From: Variovorax jilinensis
GTDB taxonomy: Bacteria; Pseudomonadota; Gammaproteobacteria; Burkholderiales; Burkholderiaceae_C
Direction: 5' to 3'
Assembly: GCF_030316885.1 (NCBI RefSeq)
Contig: NZ_JASZYQ010000003.1
Location: forward strand, 558,001 to 622,000
DNA: 64,000 nt
This document shows, piece after piece, positions 1-10,568 of the stretch. Numbering within the stretch: the stretch's first letter is position 1; every line of letters begins with the position of its first letter. A program made the position numbers and the translations under genes. Below the pieces are notes generated by a model. The model was not told the DNA's origin and made no database searches. It worked only from the letters and a program-made list of their open reading frames with translations.

Positions 1-155
1 TGGGCGAGGCCGCCTGCGAGCTTGCCGTGCAGCGCGTGCAGCGCCTGGGCGGACCCGGCCTCGAGCCCGGCTTGGGCCTGCAGCACGACACTGCAGAGCG
101 CCAGGCAGAGCCAGCAGCGAAAGCGGGCGATACGGGCCTGCGACGGGGTGTGCAT
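1..155 (-). CDS. N-terminal fragment of a secreted hypothetical protein
   Basis: The frame is open from an ATG at 155 to the left edge, so the stop lies outside the window. The 51 visible residues begin MHTPSQARIARF, followed by a hydrophobic core (CWLCLALCSVVLQ) and a plausible AQA signal-peptidase site near residue 29, so a Sec-exported product is likely. The rest, rich in Ala, Leu and Gly, gives no recognisable domain. It lies downstream of, and on the same strand as, the YgiQ-type gene with a 56-bp gap, so co-transcription is possible. Function unknown. The call rests on the signal-peptide shape and the open frame only. Confidence 0.5.
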   Translation of the reverse strand, partial: MHTPSQARIARFRCWLCLALCSVVLQAQAGLEAGSAQALHALHGKLAGGLA

Positions 156-211
156 GCCGCACGATACCGCGACCGGCCCTTTGCTGGCCGCCGGGCACGG
201 ACGGCCCGGGC

Positions 212-2584
<2,373 letters not shown>

Positions 2585-2672
2585 CAGGGGCTGGTGGGCG
2601 GGCGTTGGGTCCCGCATGCACCTGCAGAAGTGCAGGCCCGCGGGCAGGGAGGCCCGTGTAGGGCAACCCTGT

Positions 2673-2701
2673 ATTTTAGGGTTTTCCACAGGATTTGTCG
2701 C
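2673..2701 (-). promoter_or_regulatory. Candidate sigma-70 promoter for the ygiQ-type gene
   Basis: On the minus strand a GCGACA -35-like box (2696-2701) is followed after 17 bp by TAAAAT (2673-2678), five of six matches to the -10 consensus. Transcription would begin near 2666 and leave an approximately 80-base leader. That leader can form two small hairpins: AACCCT/AGGGTT at 2665-2683, which overlaps the -10 box, and CCTGCA-GAAG-TGCAGG at 2621-2636. Read by eye only. Confidence 0.4.
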
Positions 2702-2752
2702 CCCTGCAGGGCATGGCAGCGGCGAAGCAAGGGCTTCGGAGGCCTCGTCAAT

Positions 2753-2771
2753 TGCTTGCCTCGGGCAAGCA
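2753..2771. promoter_or_regulatory. Inverted repeat upstream of the MarR-GNAT gene
   Basis: A perfect 8-bp inverted repeat, TGCTTGCC-TCG-GGCAAGCA, lies 5 bp before a second palindrome at the start of the regulator gene. Spacing and symmetry fit a dimer-binding operator. It could instead be the leader of a hairpin. It sits in the only non-coding interval between two divergently transcribed genes. Confidence 0.45.
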
Positions 2772-2776
2772 TTTAT

Positions 2777-2789
2777 TTGACAATGTCAA
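2777..2789. promoter_or_regulatory. MarR-type operator candidate
   Basis: TTGACAATGTCAA is a perfect 13-bp palindrome (TTGACA-A-TGTCAA) ending 2 bp before the ATG at 2792. The half-site TTGACA/TGTCAA resembles sites bound by many MarR-family dimers. Position at the start codon of a MarR-domain gene suggests autorepression. That is inference; no binding data are available. Confidence 0.5.
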
Positions 2790-2791
2790 TC

Positions 2792-3745
2792 ATGTCAGCG
2801 CTCTCGACCCTCCCCGATGTCGCCGCCGTGAAGGCCATTCGCGGCTTCAATCGCTTCTACACGCGGCGCATCGGCGCGCTCGATCCCTACCTCGACAGCG
2901 ACATGTCGCTGACCGACGTGCGGGTGCTCTATGAACTGGCCCATCGCCAACGCGCCATCGCGAGCGAGATCGGGCGCGACCTGCAGCTGGATGCCGGCTA
3001 CCTGAGCCGCATCCTGCGCCGCTTCGAGGCAAAGGGCTGGCTGGTGCGCGAAACCGACGACCGCGACGCCCGCCAGAGTCTGCTGCGCCTGACCGACGCC
3101 GGCCATGCGGCCTTCGCCCCGCTGCAGCAGAAGTCGCGCGACGAGGCGGCCGCGCTGCTCGCGCCGCTCGCCGCGCCGCAGCGCCGCCAGCTGGTCGAGG
3201 CGATGGGCACCGTCCGTGCGCTGCTCGATCCCGAATCGCCCGCCGCGCAGGCCGGGCCTCGGACGCAGGCGGCCGTGCTGCGCGACCCGGCGCCCGGCGA
3301 CATCGGCTGGGTGGTGCAGCAGCACGGCGAGATCTATGCGCGTGAATACGGCTGGAACAGCGACTTCGAGGCCCTGGTGGCCGACATCGCGGGGCAGTTC
3401 CTGCGCAAGTTCCAGCCTGACTGGGAGCGCTGCTGGATCGCCGAACTGAACGGAGAGCGCGTGGGCGCGGTGTTCGTGGTGCGCAAGTCCGCCACCACGG
3501 CCCAGCTGCGCATGCTGATCCTCGCGCCCGGCGCGCGCGGCCTGGGCCTGGGCAGCCGCCTGACCGACGAATGCCTGGCCTTTGCGCGCGCCAGGGGCTA
3601 TCGCAAGATGGTGCTCTGGACCAACAGCTGCCTCACTGCCGCGCGCGGCATCTACGCGGCCCGCGGTTTCAGGCTGGTCAAGTCGGAGCCCTACGAGGGC
3701 TTCGGCCAGCAGCTGGTCGGCGAGACCTGGGAACTGAAGCTCTGA
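2792..3745 (+). CDS. MarR family regulator fused to a GNAT N-acetyltransferase
   Basis: A 317-residue two-domain protein. Residues 1 to about 145 form a MarR winged-helix module: helix-turn-helix around IGRDLQLDAGYLSRILRRFE, then the wing residues RETDDRDARQ. After a short linker comes a GNAT domain (about 160-317) with the acetyl-CoA loop region LILAPGARGLGLGSRL and a family-like ending. Such fusions occur as transcription factors with an acetyltransferase module; the substrate is unknown. Another in-frame ATG lies 9 bases upstream at 2783, inside a palindrome; 2792 was preferred because it leaves that operator-like sequence intact. No clear Shine-Dalgarno sequence precedes either start. It is transcribed away from the ygiQ-type gene. 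Confidence 0.88.
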   Translation: MSALSTLPDVAAVKAIRGFNRFYTRRIGALDPYLDSDMSLTDVRVLYELAHRQRAIASEIGRDLQLDAGYLSRILRRFEAKGWLVRETDDRDARQSLLRLTDAGHAAFAPLQQKSRDEAAALLAPLAAPQRRQLVEAMGTVRALLDPESPAAQAGPRTQAAVLRDPAPGDIGWVVQQHGEIYAREYGWNSDFEALVADIAGQFLRKFQPDWERCWIAELNGERVGAVFVVRKSATTAQLRMLILAPGARGLGLGSRLTDECLAFARARGYRKMVLWTNSCLTAARGIYAARGFRLVKSEPYEGFGQQLVGETWELKL

Positions 3746-3763
3746 CCGGGGACGGGCGGCGCC

Positions 3764-4546
3764 CTATTGCATGAACCAGCCGTGGCTCACCACCATCGAC
3801 TGGCCGGTCAGCGCATTGGTCGGGAAGCCCGCGAACAGCAGCGCCACGCGAGCGACGTCATCGGTGGTCGTGAATTCGCCGTCCACGGTTTCCTTGAGCA
3901 TCACGTTCTTGATCACCTGCTCCTCGGTGATGCCGAGCGTCTTTGCCTGCTCGGGGATCTGCTTCTCGACCAGCGGCGTGCGCACGAAGCCCGGGCAGAT
4001 CACGTTGGCGCGCACGTTGTGCTTGGCGCCTTCCTTGGCAACCGTCTTGCACAGACCGATCAGTCCGTGCTTGGCCGTGACGTAGGGCGCCTTGAGCAGC
4101 GAGGCCTCCTTGGAGTGCACCGAACCCATGTAGATCACGCTGCCGCCGCGGCCCTGGGCGTACATGTGCTTGAGGCAGGCCTTGGTGGTGAGGAAGGCGC
4201 CGTCGAGGTGGATCGCGAGCATCTTCTTCCAGTCGGCGAAGCTGAACTCCTCCACCGGATGCACGATCTGGATGCCGGCGTTGCTGACCAGGATGTCGAT
4301 GCCGCCGAAGGCCTTGGCGGCTTCCTCGACTGCGGCATCCACCTGTTCCTCGCTCGTGACGTCGACGCCGACGCCGATCGCCTGCGCACCCGTGGCCTTG
4401 AGCTCGGCTGCGGTGGCGTCCGCCGCCTGCTTGTTGAGGTCGGCGATCACGATCTTCGCGCCTTCCTGGGCGAAGAGGATGGCGATTTCCTTGCCGATAC
4501 CGCTGGCCGAGCCGGTGATGAAAGCGACCTTGTCCTTGAGCTGCAT
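3764..4546 (-). CDS. bdhA: 3-hydroxybutyrate dehydrogenase
   Basis: A 260-residue short-chain dehydrogenase that would interconvert (R)-3-hydroxybutyrate and acetoacetate with NAD+, a step in polyhydroxybutyrate use. It has the glycine-rich TGSASGIG cofactor motif at residues 11-18, the NAG motif in SNAGIQ, and the catalytic Ser/Tyr/Lys set in MGSVHSKEA and YVTAK (near residue 155). The sequence is close throughout to the BdhA subgroup, including the ending VVSHGWFMQ. It lies 79 bp downstream of a patatin-like phospholipase gene on the same strand, and the two probably share a transcript. The 79-bp gap shows no terminator. Confidence 0.92.
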   Translation of the reverse strand: MQLKDKVAFITGSASGIGKEIAILFAQEGAKIVIADLNKQAADATAAELKATGAQAIGVGVDVTSEEQVDAAVEEAAKAFGGIDILVSNAGIQIVHPVEEFSFADWKKMLAIHLDGAFLTTKACLKHMYAQGRGGSVIYMGSVHSKEASLLKAPYVTAKHGLIGLCKTVAKEGAKHNVRANVICPGFVRTPLVEKQIPEQAKTLGITEEQVIKNVMLKETVDGEFTTTDDVARVALLFAGFPTNALTGQSMVVSHGWFMQ

Positions 4547-4625
4547 GGTGTACTCCTTTGCGTGATGTGAATGGGGAATGCGTGCAATCTGCGTGCCGCG
4601 CCTTGAGGCAACCTGATCCGGCCCG

Positions 4626-5897
4626 TCAGGCGGTCGACGGAATGCGCGGCAGCTGCATCGGATGGCGCACGCGCCGGGCCTCGGGCTCGGTCAGGTCGAA
4701 GGTGGTGACGCCGTTGGCCGGCGTGCCGGCCTGCAGCCACTCGGGATGCTCGAGCGTGTTGCGGATGTCGCGCAGGCCGGCCTGCCAGTGCTCGTCGACC
4801 GAGGCGCGCGAGAACTCGTAGTCCTTCGATTCGAGCTCGTAGGGCTTGTTGCGGTAGATCAGGTGCACGATGTCGATCGGCTCGTGCGTGAGCTGAGCGC
4901 AGACCGCGGCCACGCTGGGATCACGTCGCAGCGCCGCGGGCAGCTTGCCGATCAGGTCGGCCACCGCCTGCTGCAGATTCAGGTTGGCGGCAAGCGCGTC
5001 GGTGTTCATGCGCGTGCGGCTCGAATAGGTGATGTCCTTCTGCCGCTCGAGCGTCTCGGCCAGCGTGCCCGGCATCGCGCCGCGGGCACTGAACAGGTCG
5101 ACCTGCAGCACCAGCAGCGGCTCGCTGCGCGGGTGCTGGTCGAGCACGTACTGCAGAGGCGTGTTGGAGACGATGCCGCCGTCCCAGTAGTCCTCGCCGT
5201 CGATGTGCACCGGCGCGAAGCCCGGCGGCAGCGCACCGCTGGCCATGATGTGCTCGGGCCCGATCTTCTGGATCGTATTGTCGAAATAGACCGAGTTGCC
5301 GGTGCGCACGTTGACCGCCCCGACGCTGAAGCGCGTGTCGCAATGGTTGATGCGGTCGAAGTCGACCAGCCGCTCGAGCGTGGCCTTGAGCGGCGCGGTG
5401 TCGTAGTAGCTCAGCACCGGCGCCGCGCCGCCCATCAGCATGAGAGGGCTGCGGCGCGGCTCGAAGAAGCCGGGCACGCCCAGCAGCGCGGTGGCGGTGG
5501 CGCTCCACTGGTTCAGCGCCGCGCGGTCGCCCCACCACGAGGGCAGCCGCTGCGTCGGGCCAGAGGACACCAGCTGCCAGAACTCGTGCAGCCGGTCGAC
5601 GCGTCGTTCGGGCGGATTGCCCGCGATCAGCGCCGCGTTGACCGCGCCGATCGAGACACCCGCCACCCAGTCGAGCTGCTTGTGCTTCTCGATGACGCCG
5701 GCGTACACCCCTGCCTGATAGGCTCCGAGCGCACCGCCGCCCTGCAGCACCAGGGCCTTGCGGGCGCGCGTGATGTCGATCTTCGGCCCTGGCTTTGCGG
5801 TCGTTGCGCTCCTGGCGCCACGCTTCGTAGATTTGCGGGCGGCGGCGGACGAAGAGGAGGCGGAAGTGGAAGCGGGCATGGCGTCATTTGACACCAT
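4626..5897 (-). CDS. Patatin-like phospholipase family protein
   Basis: A 423-residue serine lipase-like acyl hydrolase of the patatin family. It shows the oxyanion-hole motif [11 protein letters not shown], the nucleophile elbow GVSIG (Gly-x-Ser-x-Gly) and the dyad Asp in [10 protein letters not shown]. The region after the catalytic domain resembles the DUF3734 extension found in many bacterial patatins. The first 45 residues are Ser/Ala/Lys-rich and probably disordered; another start at residue 7 is possible. No signal peptide is seen, so a cytoplasmic role is likely. The downstream 3-hydroxybutyrate dehydrogenase suggests a link with polyhydroxybutyrate or membrane-lipid turnover, which is inference. 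Confidence 0.87.
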   Translation of the reverse strand: MVSNDAMPASTSASSSSAAARKSTKRGARSATTAKPGPKIDITRARKALVLQGGGALGAYQAGVYAGVIEKHKQLDWVAGVSIGAVNAALIAGNPPERRVDRLHEFWQLVSSGPTQRLPSWWGDRAALNQWSATATALLGVPGFFEPRRSPLMLMGGAAPVLSYYDTAPLKATLERLVDFDRINHCDTRFSVGAVNVRTGNSVYFDNTIQKIGPEHIMASGALPPGFAPVHIDGEDYWDGGIVSNTPLQYVLDQHPRSEPLLVLQVDLFSARGAMPGTLAETLERQKDITYSSRTRMNTDALAANLNLQQAVADLIGKLPAALRRDPSVAAVCAQLTHEPIDIVHLIYRNKPYELESKDYEFSRASVDEHWQAGLRDIRNTLEHPEWLQAGTPANGVTTFDLTEPEARRVRHPMQLPRIPSTA

Positions 5898-5934
5898 CCG
5901 CCAGCGCCCTCATCGCTCGCCCGGAACGCGCGCG

Positions 5935-6384
5935 CTACATCCTGGGCAGCATCTGGCCGCGGATCTCGCCACCCGGATTGGCAGCGGTATGGATGTTCGC
6001 GTACCAGCGGCCGGACATCAGGTCGGCGGCCTGGGCGTGCGTGAGCATGGCCTGTCCCTCGATCGGACTCGCGGTGGAGGTGAACGGCAGCACCACCGCC
6101 GCATTCGCACCCGAGGACGCGGGGCCATGGAAGTGCGCCGCCGTGGCCGGTCCGCTCAGGCCCTCGTACGTGATCTTGTACTTGAGCACGTTGGTGTCCT
6201 TGTTGAGCGTGGCTTCGGCCATGCCGCTGCCGCGCGTCATGTTGGGCGGCACCTCGCTCGAGGCGTTCATGGCGCCACTGAAGCTCGCGGTGTTCGACTT
6301 GGACATCATCCCGCAGCCCGCCAGCGCGGCGGCCGCGACGCCCACGGCCAGTCCCGTGCGCAGCATCTTTCCGTATCGGTCCAT
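5935..6384 (-). CDS. CHRD domain lipoprotein
   Basis: A 149-residue lipoprotein. The N-terminus MDRYGKMLRTGLAVG leads into a hydrophobic stretch ending in the lipobox LAGC with acylated Cys24. The mature part is a CHRD domain, recognised by SSEVPP, the THFHG-like HFHGPA, and the ending GRWYANIHT..NPGGEIRGQ. CHRD domains occur in chordin and in many bacterial exported proteins; the role is not known. The start was set at 6384 because GGAG sits 8 bases upstream and this gives a proper signal peptide; a longer frame extends upstream without one. Confidence 0.88.
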   Translation of the reverse strand: MDRYGKMLRTGLAVGVAAAALAGCGMMSKSNTASFSGAMNASSEVPPNMTRGSGMAEATLNKDTNVLKYKITYEGLSGPATAAHFHGPASSGANAAVVLPFTSTASPIEGQAMLTHAQAADLMSGRWYANIHTAANPGGEIRGQMLPRM

Positions 6385-6494
6385 GGTTGATCTCCAGCTG
6401 TTGTTCGTAAGGGGCCAGCTTAGGCAGCCGCTGCCGCATGCGCTGTCGGTCATGGCCCCGACTTGCAACCAGGGGAATGGCATCATCGAAGCCC

Positions 6495-7043
6495 ATGACC
6501 AAGCCCCTGCCCTCCGCCACCGACGTGGTCCGCTTCTGGCACCAGGCCGGCCCCGAACGCTGGTTCGCCAAGGACGACGCCTTCGACGCCGACTTCAGGT
6601 CGCGCTTCGAGACGCTGCACCACCATGCCGCCACCGGCGCGCTCGATGCCTGGGCCGCAGATGCCGAAGGCGCGCTGGCCCTGCTGGTGCTGCTCGACCA
6701 GTTGCCCCGCAACGCCTGGCGCGGCAGCGGCCACATGTTCGCCACCGACGGCAAGGCGCGCCGCATCGCGGAGGCCGCCATCGAAGCCGGCTTCGATCTT
6801 GCGGTCGAGCCCGCGCTCAGGCCCTTCTTCTACCTGCCGTTCATGCATTCGGAATCGCTGGCGGACCAGGAGCGTTCGGTGGTGCTCACCAGCGCGCTCG
6901 ATGCCAACACCCGGCGCTTCGCGATCCTGCACCGCGACATCGTGGCGCGCTTCGGCCGCTTCCCGCATCGCAACGCATCACTGGGCCGCGACACCACGCC
7001 GGAAGAGCAGCAGTTCCTCGATCAGGGCGGGTTCGCGGGGTAG
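6495..7043 (+). CDS. DUF924 family protein
   Basis: A 182-residue protein of the DUF924 family, all-helical and loosely TPR-like. Family hallmarks are VVRFWHQAGPERWF near the N-terminus, LLVLLDQLPRN in the middle, and FFYLPFMHSE followed by RFPHRNASLGR near the C-terminus. Function is unknown. Start MTKPLPSATD was preferred over upstream in-frame ATGs because it matches the family start. Its last 22 bases overlap the 3' end of the convergent YihY-type gene. Confidence 0.85.
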   Translation: MTKPLPSATDVVRFWHQAGPERWFAKDDAFDADFRSRFETLHHHAATGALDAWAADAEGALALLVLLDQLPRNAWRGSGHMFATDGKARRIAEAAIEAGFDLAVEPALRPFFYLPFMHSESLADQERSVVLTSALDANTRRFAILHRDIVARFGRFPHRNASLGRDTTPEEQQFLDQGGFAG

Positions 7044-7939
7044 GCCCCGTCGTCGCGCGTCGGCGAGCGTCCGGGCGCCGGCCGCGGCACGCCCTTGAGC
7101 GAGCCGTAGGTGTGGGCGTATACCCAGGTGAACTCGACGCCCAGCAGGAAGATCTGGGCCGAGTAGTAGACCCACACCAGCACCACCACCAGCGAGCCGG
7201 CCGCGCCGTAGCCCGAGGCCACGCCGGTGGTGCCGATATAGAGCCCGATCAGGAACTTGCCGATCGTGAACAGCACCGCCGTCACGGTGGCGCCGACCCA
7301 GACGTCGCGCCACTGCACACTCACGCGCGGCATGACCTTGTAGATCATCGCGAAGCCCACGGTCACGATCACGAAGCCGAACACCGAGTTGACGTACTGG
7401 GCCAGCGTGGCCCAGCCACCGAACAGCGGCGCCCACCATTCGCCGAGCGCCGCGAGCGCGGCGTTCACGACCAGCGACACGATCAGCAGGAAGCCGATGC
7501 CCATGATCATGCTGAACGACAGCAGGCGCGTGCGCAGCAGCGAGAAGAGCCCGCCACCCTCGTTGCGAGCGGGGGCGCGCCAGATGCGGTCGAGCGCATC
7601 CTGCAGCTCGCCGAACACGGTGGTGGCGCCCACCACCAGCAGACCGAGGCCGACCACGGTGGCGACGATGCCCTGGGCCGGCTTGTTGAGCGCCTCGAGC
7701 ATCGACTGCACGGCCCTGGCGCCGTCGGGCCCCATGAGGCCCGAGAGCTGCTCGAGGATCTCGCCGCGCGCCGCGTCCTCGCCGAACACCAGCCCCACCA
7801 CCGAGATCACGATCAGGATCAGCGGTGCCACCGAGAACACCGTGTAGTAGGCCAGCGCCGCGCCCATGCTCGGGGCGTAGTCGGCCCGCCAGGAGGCGAC
7901 GGACTGCTTGCAGAGGTCGAACAGCGCACGTGGATTCAT
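7022..7939 (-). CDS. YihY/BrkB family inner-membrane protein
   Basis: A 305-residue integral membrane protein of the YihY/virulence factor BrkB family, once misnamed ribonuclease BN. About six membrane segments are visible. The family sequence SMGAALAYYTVFSVAPLIL is near residues 24-42 and GYGAAGSLVVVLVWVYYSAQIFLLGVEF is near the C-terminus. The last 30 residues are hydrophilic. The biochemical role is unresolved. The 3' end overlaps the convergent DUF924 gene by 22 bp. The gene is divergent from the chromate-transporter pair, with 87 bp between. Confidence 0.9.
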   Translation of the reverse strand: MNPRALFDLCKQSVASWRADYAPSMGAALAYYTVFSVAPLILIVISVVGLVFGEDAARGEILEQLSGLMGPDGARAVQSMLEALNKPAQGIVATVVGLGLLVVGATTVFGELQDALDRIWRAPARNEGGGLFSLLRTRLLSFSMIMGIGFLLIVSLVVNAALAALGEWWAPLFGGWATLAQYVNSVFGFVIVTVGFAMIYKVMPRVSVQWRDVWVGATVTAVLFTIGKFLIGLYIGTTGVASGYGAAGSLVVVLVWVYYSAQIFLLGVEFTWVYAHTYGSLKGVPRPAPGRSPTRDDGAYPANPP

Positions 7940-8026
7940 GGTTCGCAGTGTCGCAGCAAGCGCCGTGCGGCAGCGTCGGACGATGTCCCAGGCCGCGCCG
8001 CCCGGACGGACATAATCGCCTCACCC

Positions 8027-8623
8027 ATGCATCCGGCCAGTCCCCCCGCGTCCTCGGACCCCGCGTCCGACCGCCCGCGACCGAAGTCGCCGCGCGACCT
8101 CTTCGTGTCCTGCACCTGGCTCGCGCTGCAGGGCTTCGGCGGCGTGCTGGCGATCGTGCAGCGCGAGATGGTCGAGAAGAAGCGCTGGCTCACGGCGGAC
8201 GAGTTCCTCGAGGACTGGGCGGTGGCACAGGTGCTGCCCGGCCCCAACGTGATCAATCTCGCGCTGATCATCGGCGACCGCCATTTCGGCCTGCGCGGCG
8301 CGCTCGCCGCGGTGGCCGGCATGCTGACGGTGCCGCTCTGCGTCATCCTCGCGCTCGCGGTGCTGCATGCGCAGTTCGCGAGCAACCCGCAGGTGGCCGG
8401 CGCGCTGCGCGGCATGGGCGCGGTGGCCGGCGGGCTCATCGCGGCGACCGGCATCAAGCTGGTGCCGCAGTTGCGCCGCCATCCGCTGGGCTTCGGCATC
8501 TGCCTCCTGTTCGTGGCGCTGGTCTTCGCGGCGATCGTGGTCGCGCGCATTCCGCTCGGCTGGGTGCTGCTGGTGGTCGGCGGCATCGCCTGCCTCCTGA
8601 CCTGGCGAAGGATGGGCGCATGA
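8027..8623 (+). CDS. Chromate transporter, first half (short-chain ChrA/CHR family)
   Basis: A 198-residue single-domain member of the CHR (chromate ion transporter) superfamily. It has the diagnostic segments WLALQGFGGVLAIVQREMV and AVAQVLPGPNVINLA, and five or six hydrophobic helices. Short CHR proteins act in pairs and in some bacteria confer chromate efflux; transport of other oxyanions is possible. The second half-gene starts within its stop codon (ATGA). The start at 8027 follows a Thr/Ile frame with no upstream ATG in the intergenic gap; the first 20 residues are Pro/Ser-rich. Confidence 0.88.
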   Translation: MHPASPPASSDPASDRPRPKSPRDLFVSCTWLALQGFGGVLAIVQREMVEKKRWLTADEFLEDWAVAQVLPGPNVINLALIIGDRHFGLRGALAAVAGMLTVPLCVILALAVLHAQFASNPQVAGALRGMGAVAGGLIAATGIKLVPQLRRHPLGFGICLLFVALVFAAIVVARIPLGWVLLVVGGIACLLTWRRMGA

Positions 8624-9219
8624 CCATCGTGATGCACTGGCAGGACTGGCTGTCGCTGTTCGCGCAGTTCCTGATGCTCTCGTTGCTGTCGATCAGCGGC
8701 GCCATCACGGCCGTGCCCGACATGCACCGCTACCTCGTGAGCCAGCATGGCTGGCTGACCGATGCCCAGTTCACGTCTTCGGTCGCGATCGCCCAGGCGG
8801 CCCCGGGCCCCAACGTGCTGTTCGTCGCGTTGATGGGCTGGAACGTCGGCCTCAACGCCGGCGGCGGCTTCGACGCCGGGCCGACGGCCTGGCTGCTGGG
8901 CCTGCTGGGCCTGTCGCTGATGCTGGTCGGCATCATGCTGCCGAGCAGCACCCTGGCCTTCTTCGCGACCCGCTGGGGCCACCGCAACCGCACGCGGCGC
9001 GAAGTGCGCGCCTTCAAGCAGGGCATGGCACCGATCGTCATCGGCCTGCTGGTCGCCACGGGCTGGATCCTGGCGGCCGGCAACCAGGCCGGCGAGGCGG
9101 CCCCCTGGCATCTCTGGCTGCTGACCGCCGCCGCCACGCTGATCGTCTGGCGCACGCGCATCCACCTGCTGTGGCTGCTGGGCGGCGGCGCGCTGCTCGG
9201 CGCCTTCGGTTTCGTCTGA
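8620..9219 (+). CDS. Chromate transporter, second half (short-chain ChrA/CHR family)
   Basis: A 199-residue partner of the preceding CHR protein. It carries SVAIAQAAPGPNVLFVALMGWNVG, the counterpart of the PGPN motif in the first half, and several hydrophobic helices ending in LLWLLGGGALLGAFGFV. The ATG overlaps the TGA of the first gene by 4 bp, so translation is coupled. Paired short CHR proteins are thought to insert with opposite topology and form one transporter. No chrB-type regulator is adjacent, so an actual role in chromate resistance is not shown. Confidence 0.88.
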   Translation: MTIVMHWQDWLSLFAQFLMLSLLSISGAITAVPDMHRYLVSQHGWLTDAQFTSSVAIAQAAPGPNVLFVALMGWNVGLNAGGGFDAGPTAWLLGLLGLSLMLVGIMLPSSTLAFFATRWGHRNRTRREVRAFKQGMAPIVIGLLVATGWILAAGNQAGEAAPWHLWLLTAAATLIVWRTRIHLLWLLGGGALLGAFGFV

Positions 9220-9242
9220 TCCTTCACACCAGGAGTACTTCC

Positions 9243-10211
9243 ATGCAACTTCGACCCCTCGGCCGTTCCGGCCTGCAGGTCTCGCCGCTGGCCTTCGGCG
9301 GCAACGTCTTCGGCTGGACCGTGGACGAGGCGATGTCGTTCCGACTGCTCGATGCCTGGCTCGACGCCGGCTTCAATTTCGTCGATACCGCCGACGTCTA
9401 TTCGCGCTGGGTGCCGGGCCATGCCGGCGGCGAATCCGAGACGCTCATCGGCAAGTGGCTGCGCCAGAGCGGCAAGCGCAACCGCGTGGTGCTCGCGACC
9501 AAGCTTGGCAAGCCGATGGCAGACGACAAGAAAGGCCTGTCGCCGGCCTACATCCGGGAGGCGGTCGATGCCTCGCTGCGGCGCCTGAAGACCGACCACA
9601 TCGACCTCTACCAGTCGCACGACGACGATGCCGAGACGCCGCTGTCCGAAACGGCCGAGGCCTTCGCGGCGCTGATCAAGGCCGGCAAGGTGCGCGCCAT
9701 CGGCGCCTCGAACTTCAGCGCACCGCGCCTGGCCGAGGCGCTCGATGTCGCCGAGCGGCTGGGCCTGCCGCGCTACGAGAGCCTGCAGCCGCTCTACAAC
9801 CTCTACGACCGCGCCGTCTTCGAGGACGAGCTCGAAGCCTTGTGCCTCGAGCGCGGCGTCGGCGTGATCAATTTCTACGCGCTCGCGGCCGGCTTCCTGA
9901 CCGGCAAGTACCGCAGCGAGGCCGACGTCGCGAAGAGCGCGCGCGGCGCCAGCACGACCAGGAAGTACCTCAACCCGCGCGGCCTGCGAATCCTCGACGC
10001 CCTCGATGCCGCCGCCAAGATTCACGGCGCAACGCCGGGCCAGGTGGCGATCGCCTGGCAGATCGCGCGGCCGGCCATCACTGCGCCGATCGCGAGTGCA
10101 ACCTCGATGCAGCAGCTCGACGAGCTGGTGGCGGCCGTTGCGCTGAAGCTGTCGCCCGAGACGATCGCGGCGCTCGAGGCCGCCAGCGCCGAAGGCGACG
10201 CAACTTCATAG
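9243..10211 (+). CDS. Aldo/keto reductase
   Basis: A 322-residue NADPH-dependent aldo/keto reductase. The catalytic tetrad is visible: Asp and Tyr in FVDTADVYS, Lys in VLATKLG and His in YQSHDDD. GASNF and the C-terminal cofactor-binding region (PITAPIASATS) fit a (beta/alpha)8 barrel of the YajO/Gfo-like bacterial AKR group. Substrate unknown. An AGGAG ribosome-binding site lies 7 bases before the ATG. It lies 23 bp after the chromate transporter pair and may share its transcript. Confidence 0.9.
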   Translation: MQLRPLGRSGLQVSPLAFGGNVFGWTVDEAMSFRLLDAWLDAGFNFVDTADVYSRWVPGHAGGESETLIGKWLRQSGKRNRVVLATKLGKPMADDKKGLSPAYIREAVDASLRRLKTDHIDLYQSHDDDAETPLSETAEAFAALIKAGKVRAIGASNFSAPRLAEALDVAERLGLPRYESLQPLYNLYDRAVFEDELEALCLERGVGVINFYALAAGFLTGKYRSEADVAKSARGASTTRKYLNPRGLRILDALDAAAKIHGATPGQVAIAWQIARPAITAPIASATSMQQLDELVAAVALKLSPETIAALEAASAEGDATS

Positions 10212-10317
10212 CCCCGCCGGTAGGCCTGCTCCGACATGCATTGGCGGCCGGCAGCCGCTGGCGCGTCGCGCCCGGAGGGCCACACTGGGCCGATTCGACA
10301 TCACGGAGAAAAAGACC

Positions 10318-10488
10318 ATGTCATTCGCCCTTTACATGATCGGCTTCCTGATCTTCCTCGGCGGTCTCGGCTGGGGCGCTTCGGTCGCCGGCGTGCCTTC
10401 GCTCTACATCGGCATCGGTGCCCTGATCCTGCTGGGCATCGGCATCTTCAGCGGCGTCGGACGCACCCGCGGCAAGGACCCTTCCTGA
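10318..10488 (+). CDS. Small membrane protein, 56 residues
   Basis: A short frame beginning ATG with a GGAG sequence 10 bases upstream. The product starts MSFALYMIGFLIFLGG and has two hydrophobic segments (about 4-22 and 29-46) separated by a Pro/Ser turn, then a basic tail GRTRGKDPS. This is a typical two-helix inner-membrane microprotein. No domain is recognised and no function can be given. It follows the aldo/keto reductase by 106 bp. Confidence 0.7.
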   Translation: MSFALYMIGFLIFLGGLGWGASVAGVPSLYIGIGALILLGIGIFSGVGRTRGKDPS

Positions 10489-10568
10489 GCGGCCAGGCGC
10501 TTCGGCGCCGCGCGTGCGACACCCATTTGCTGCCGCGTGGCGCTCGTTTTTTCCGGTAGTCTCGGCCG

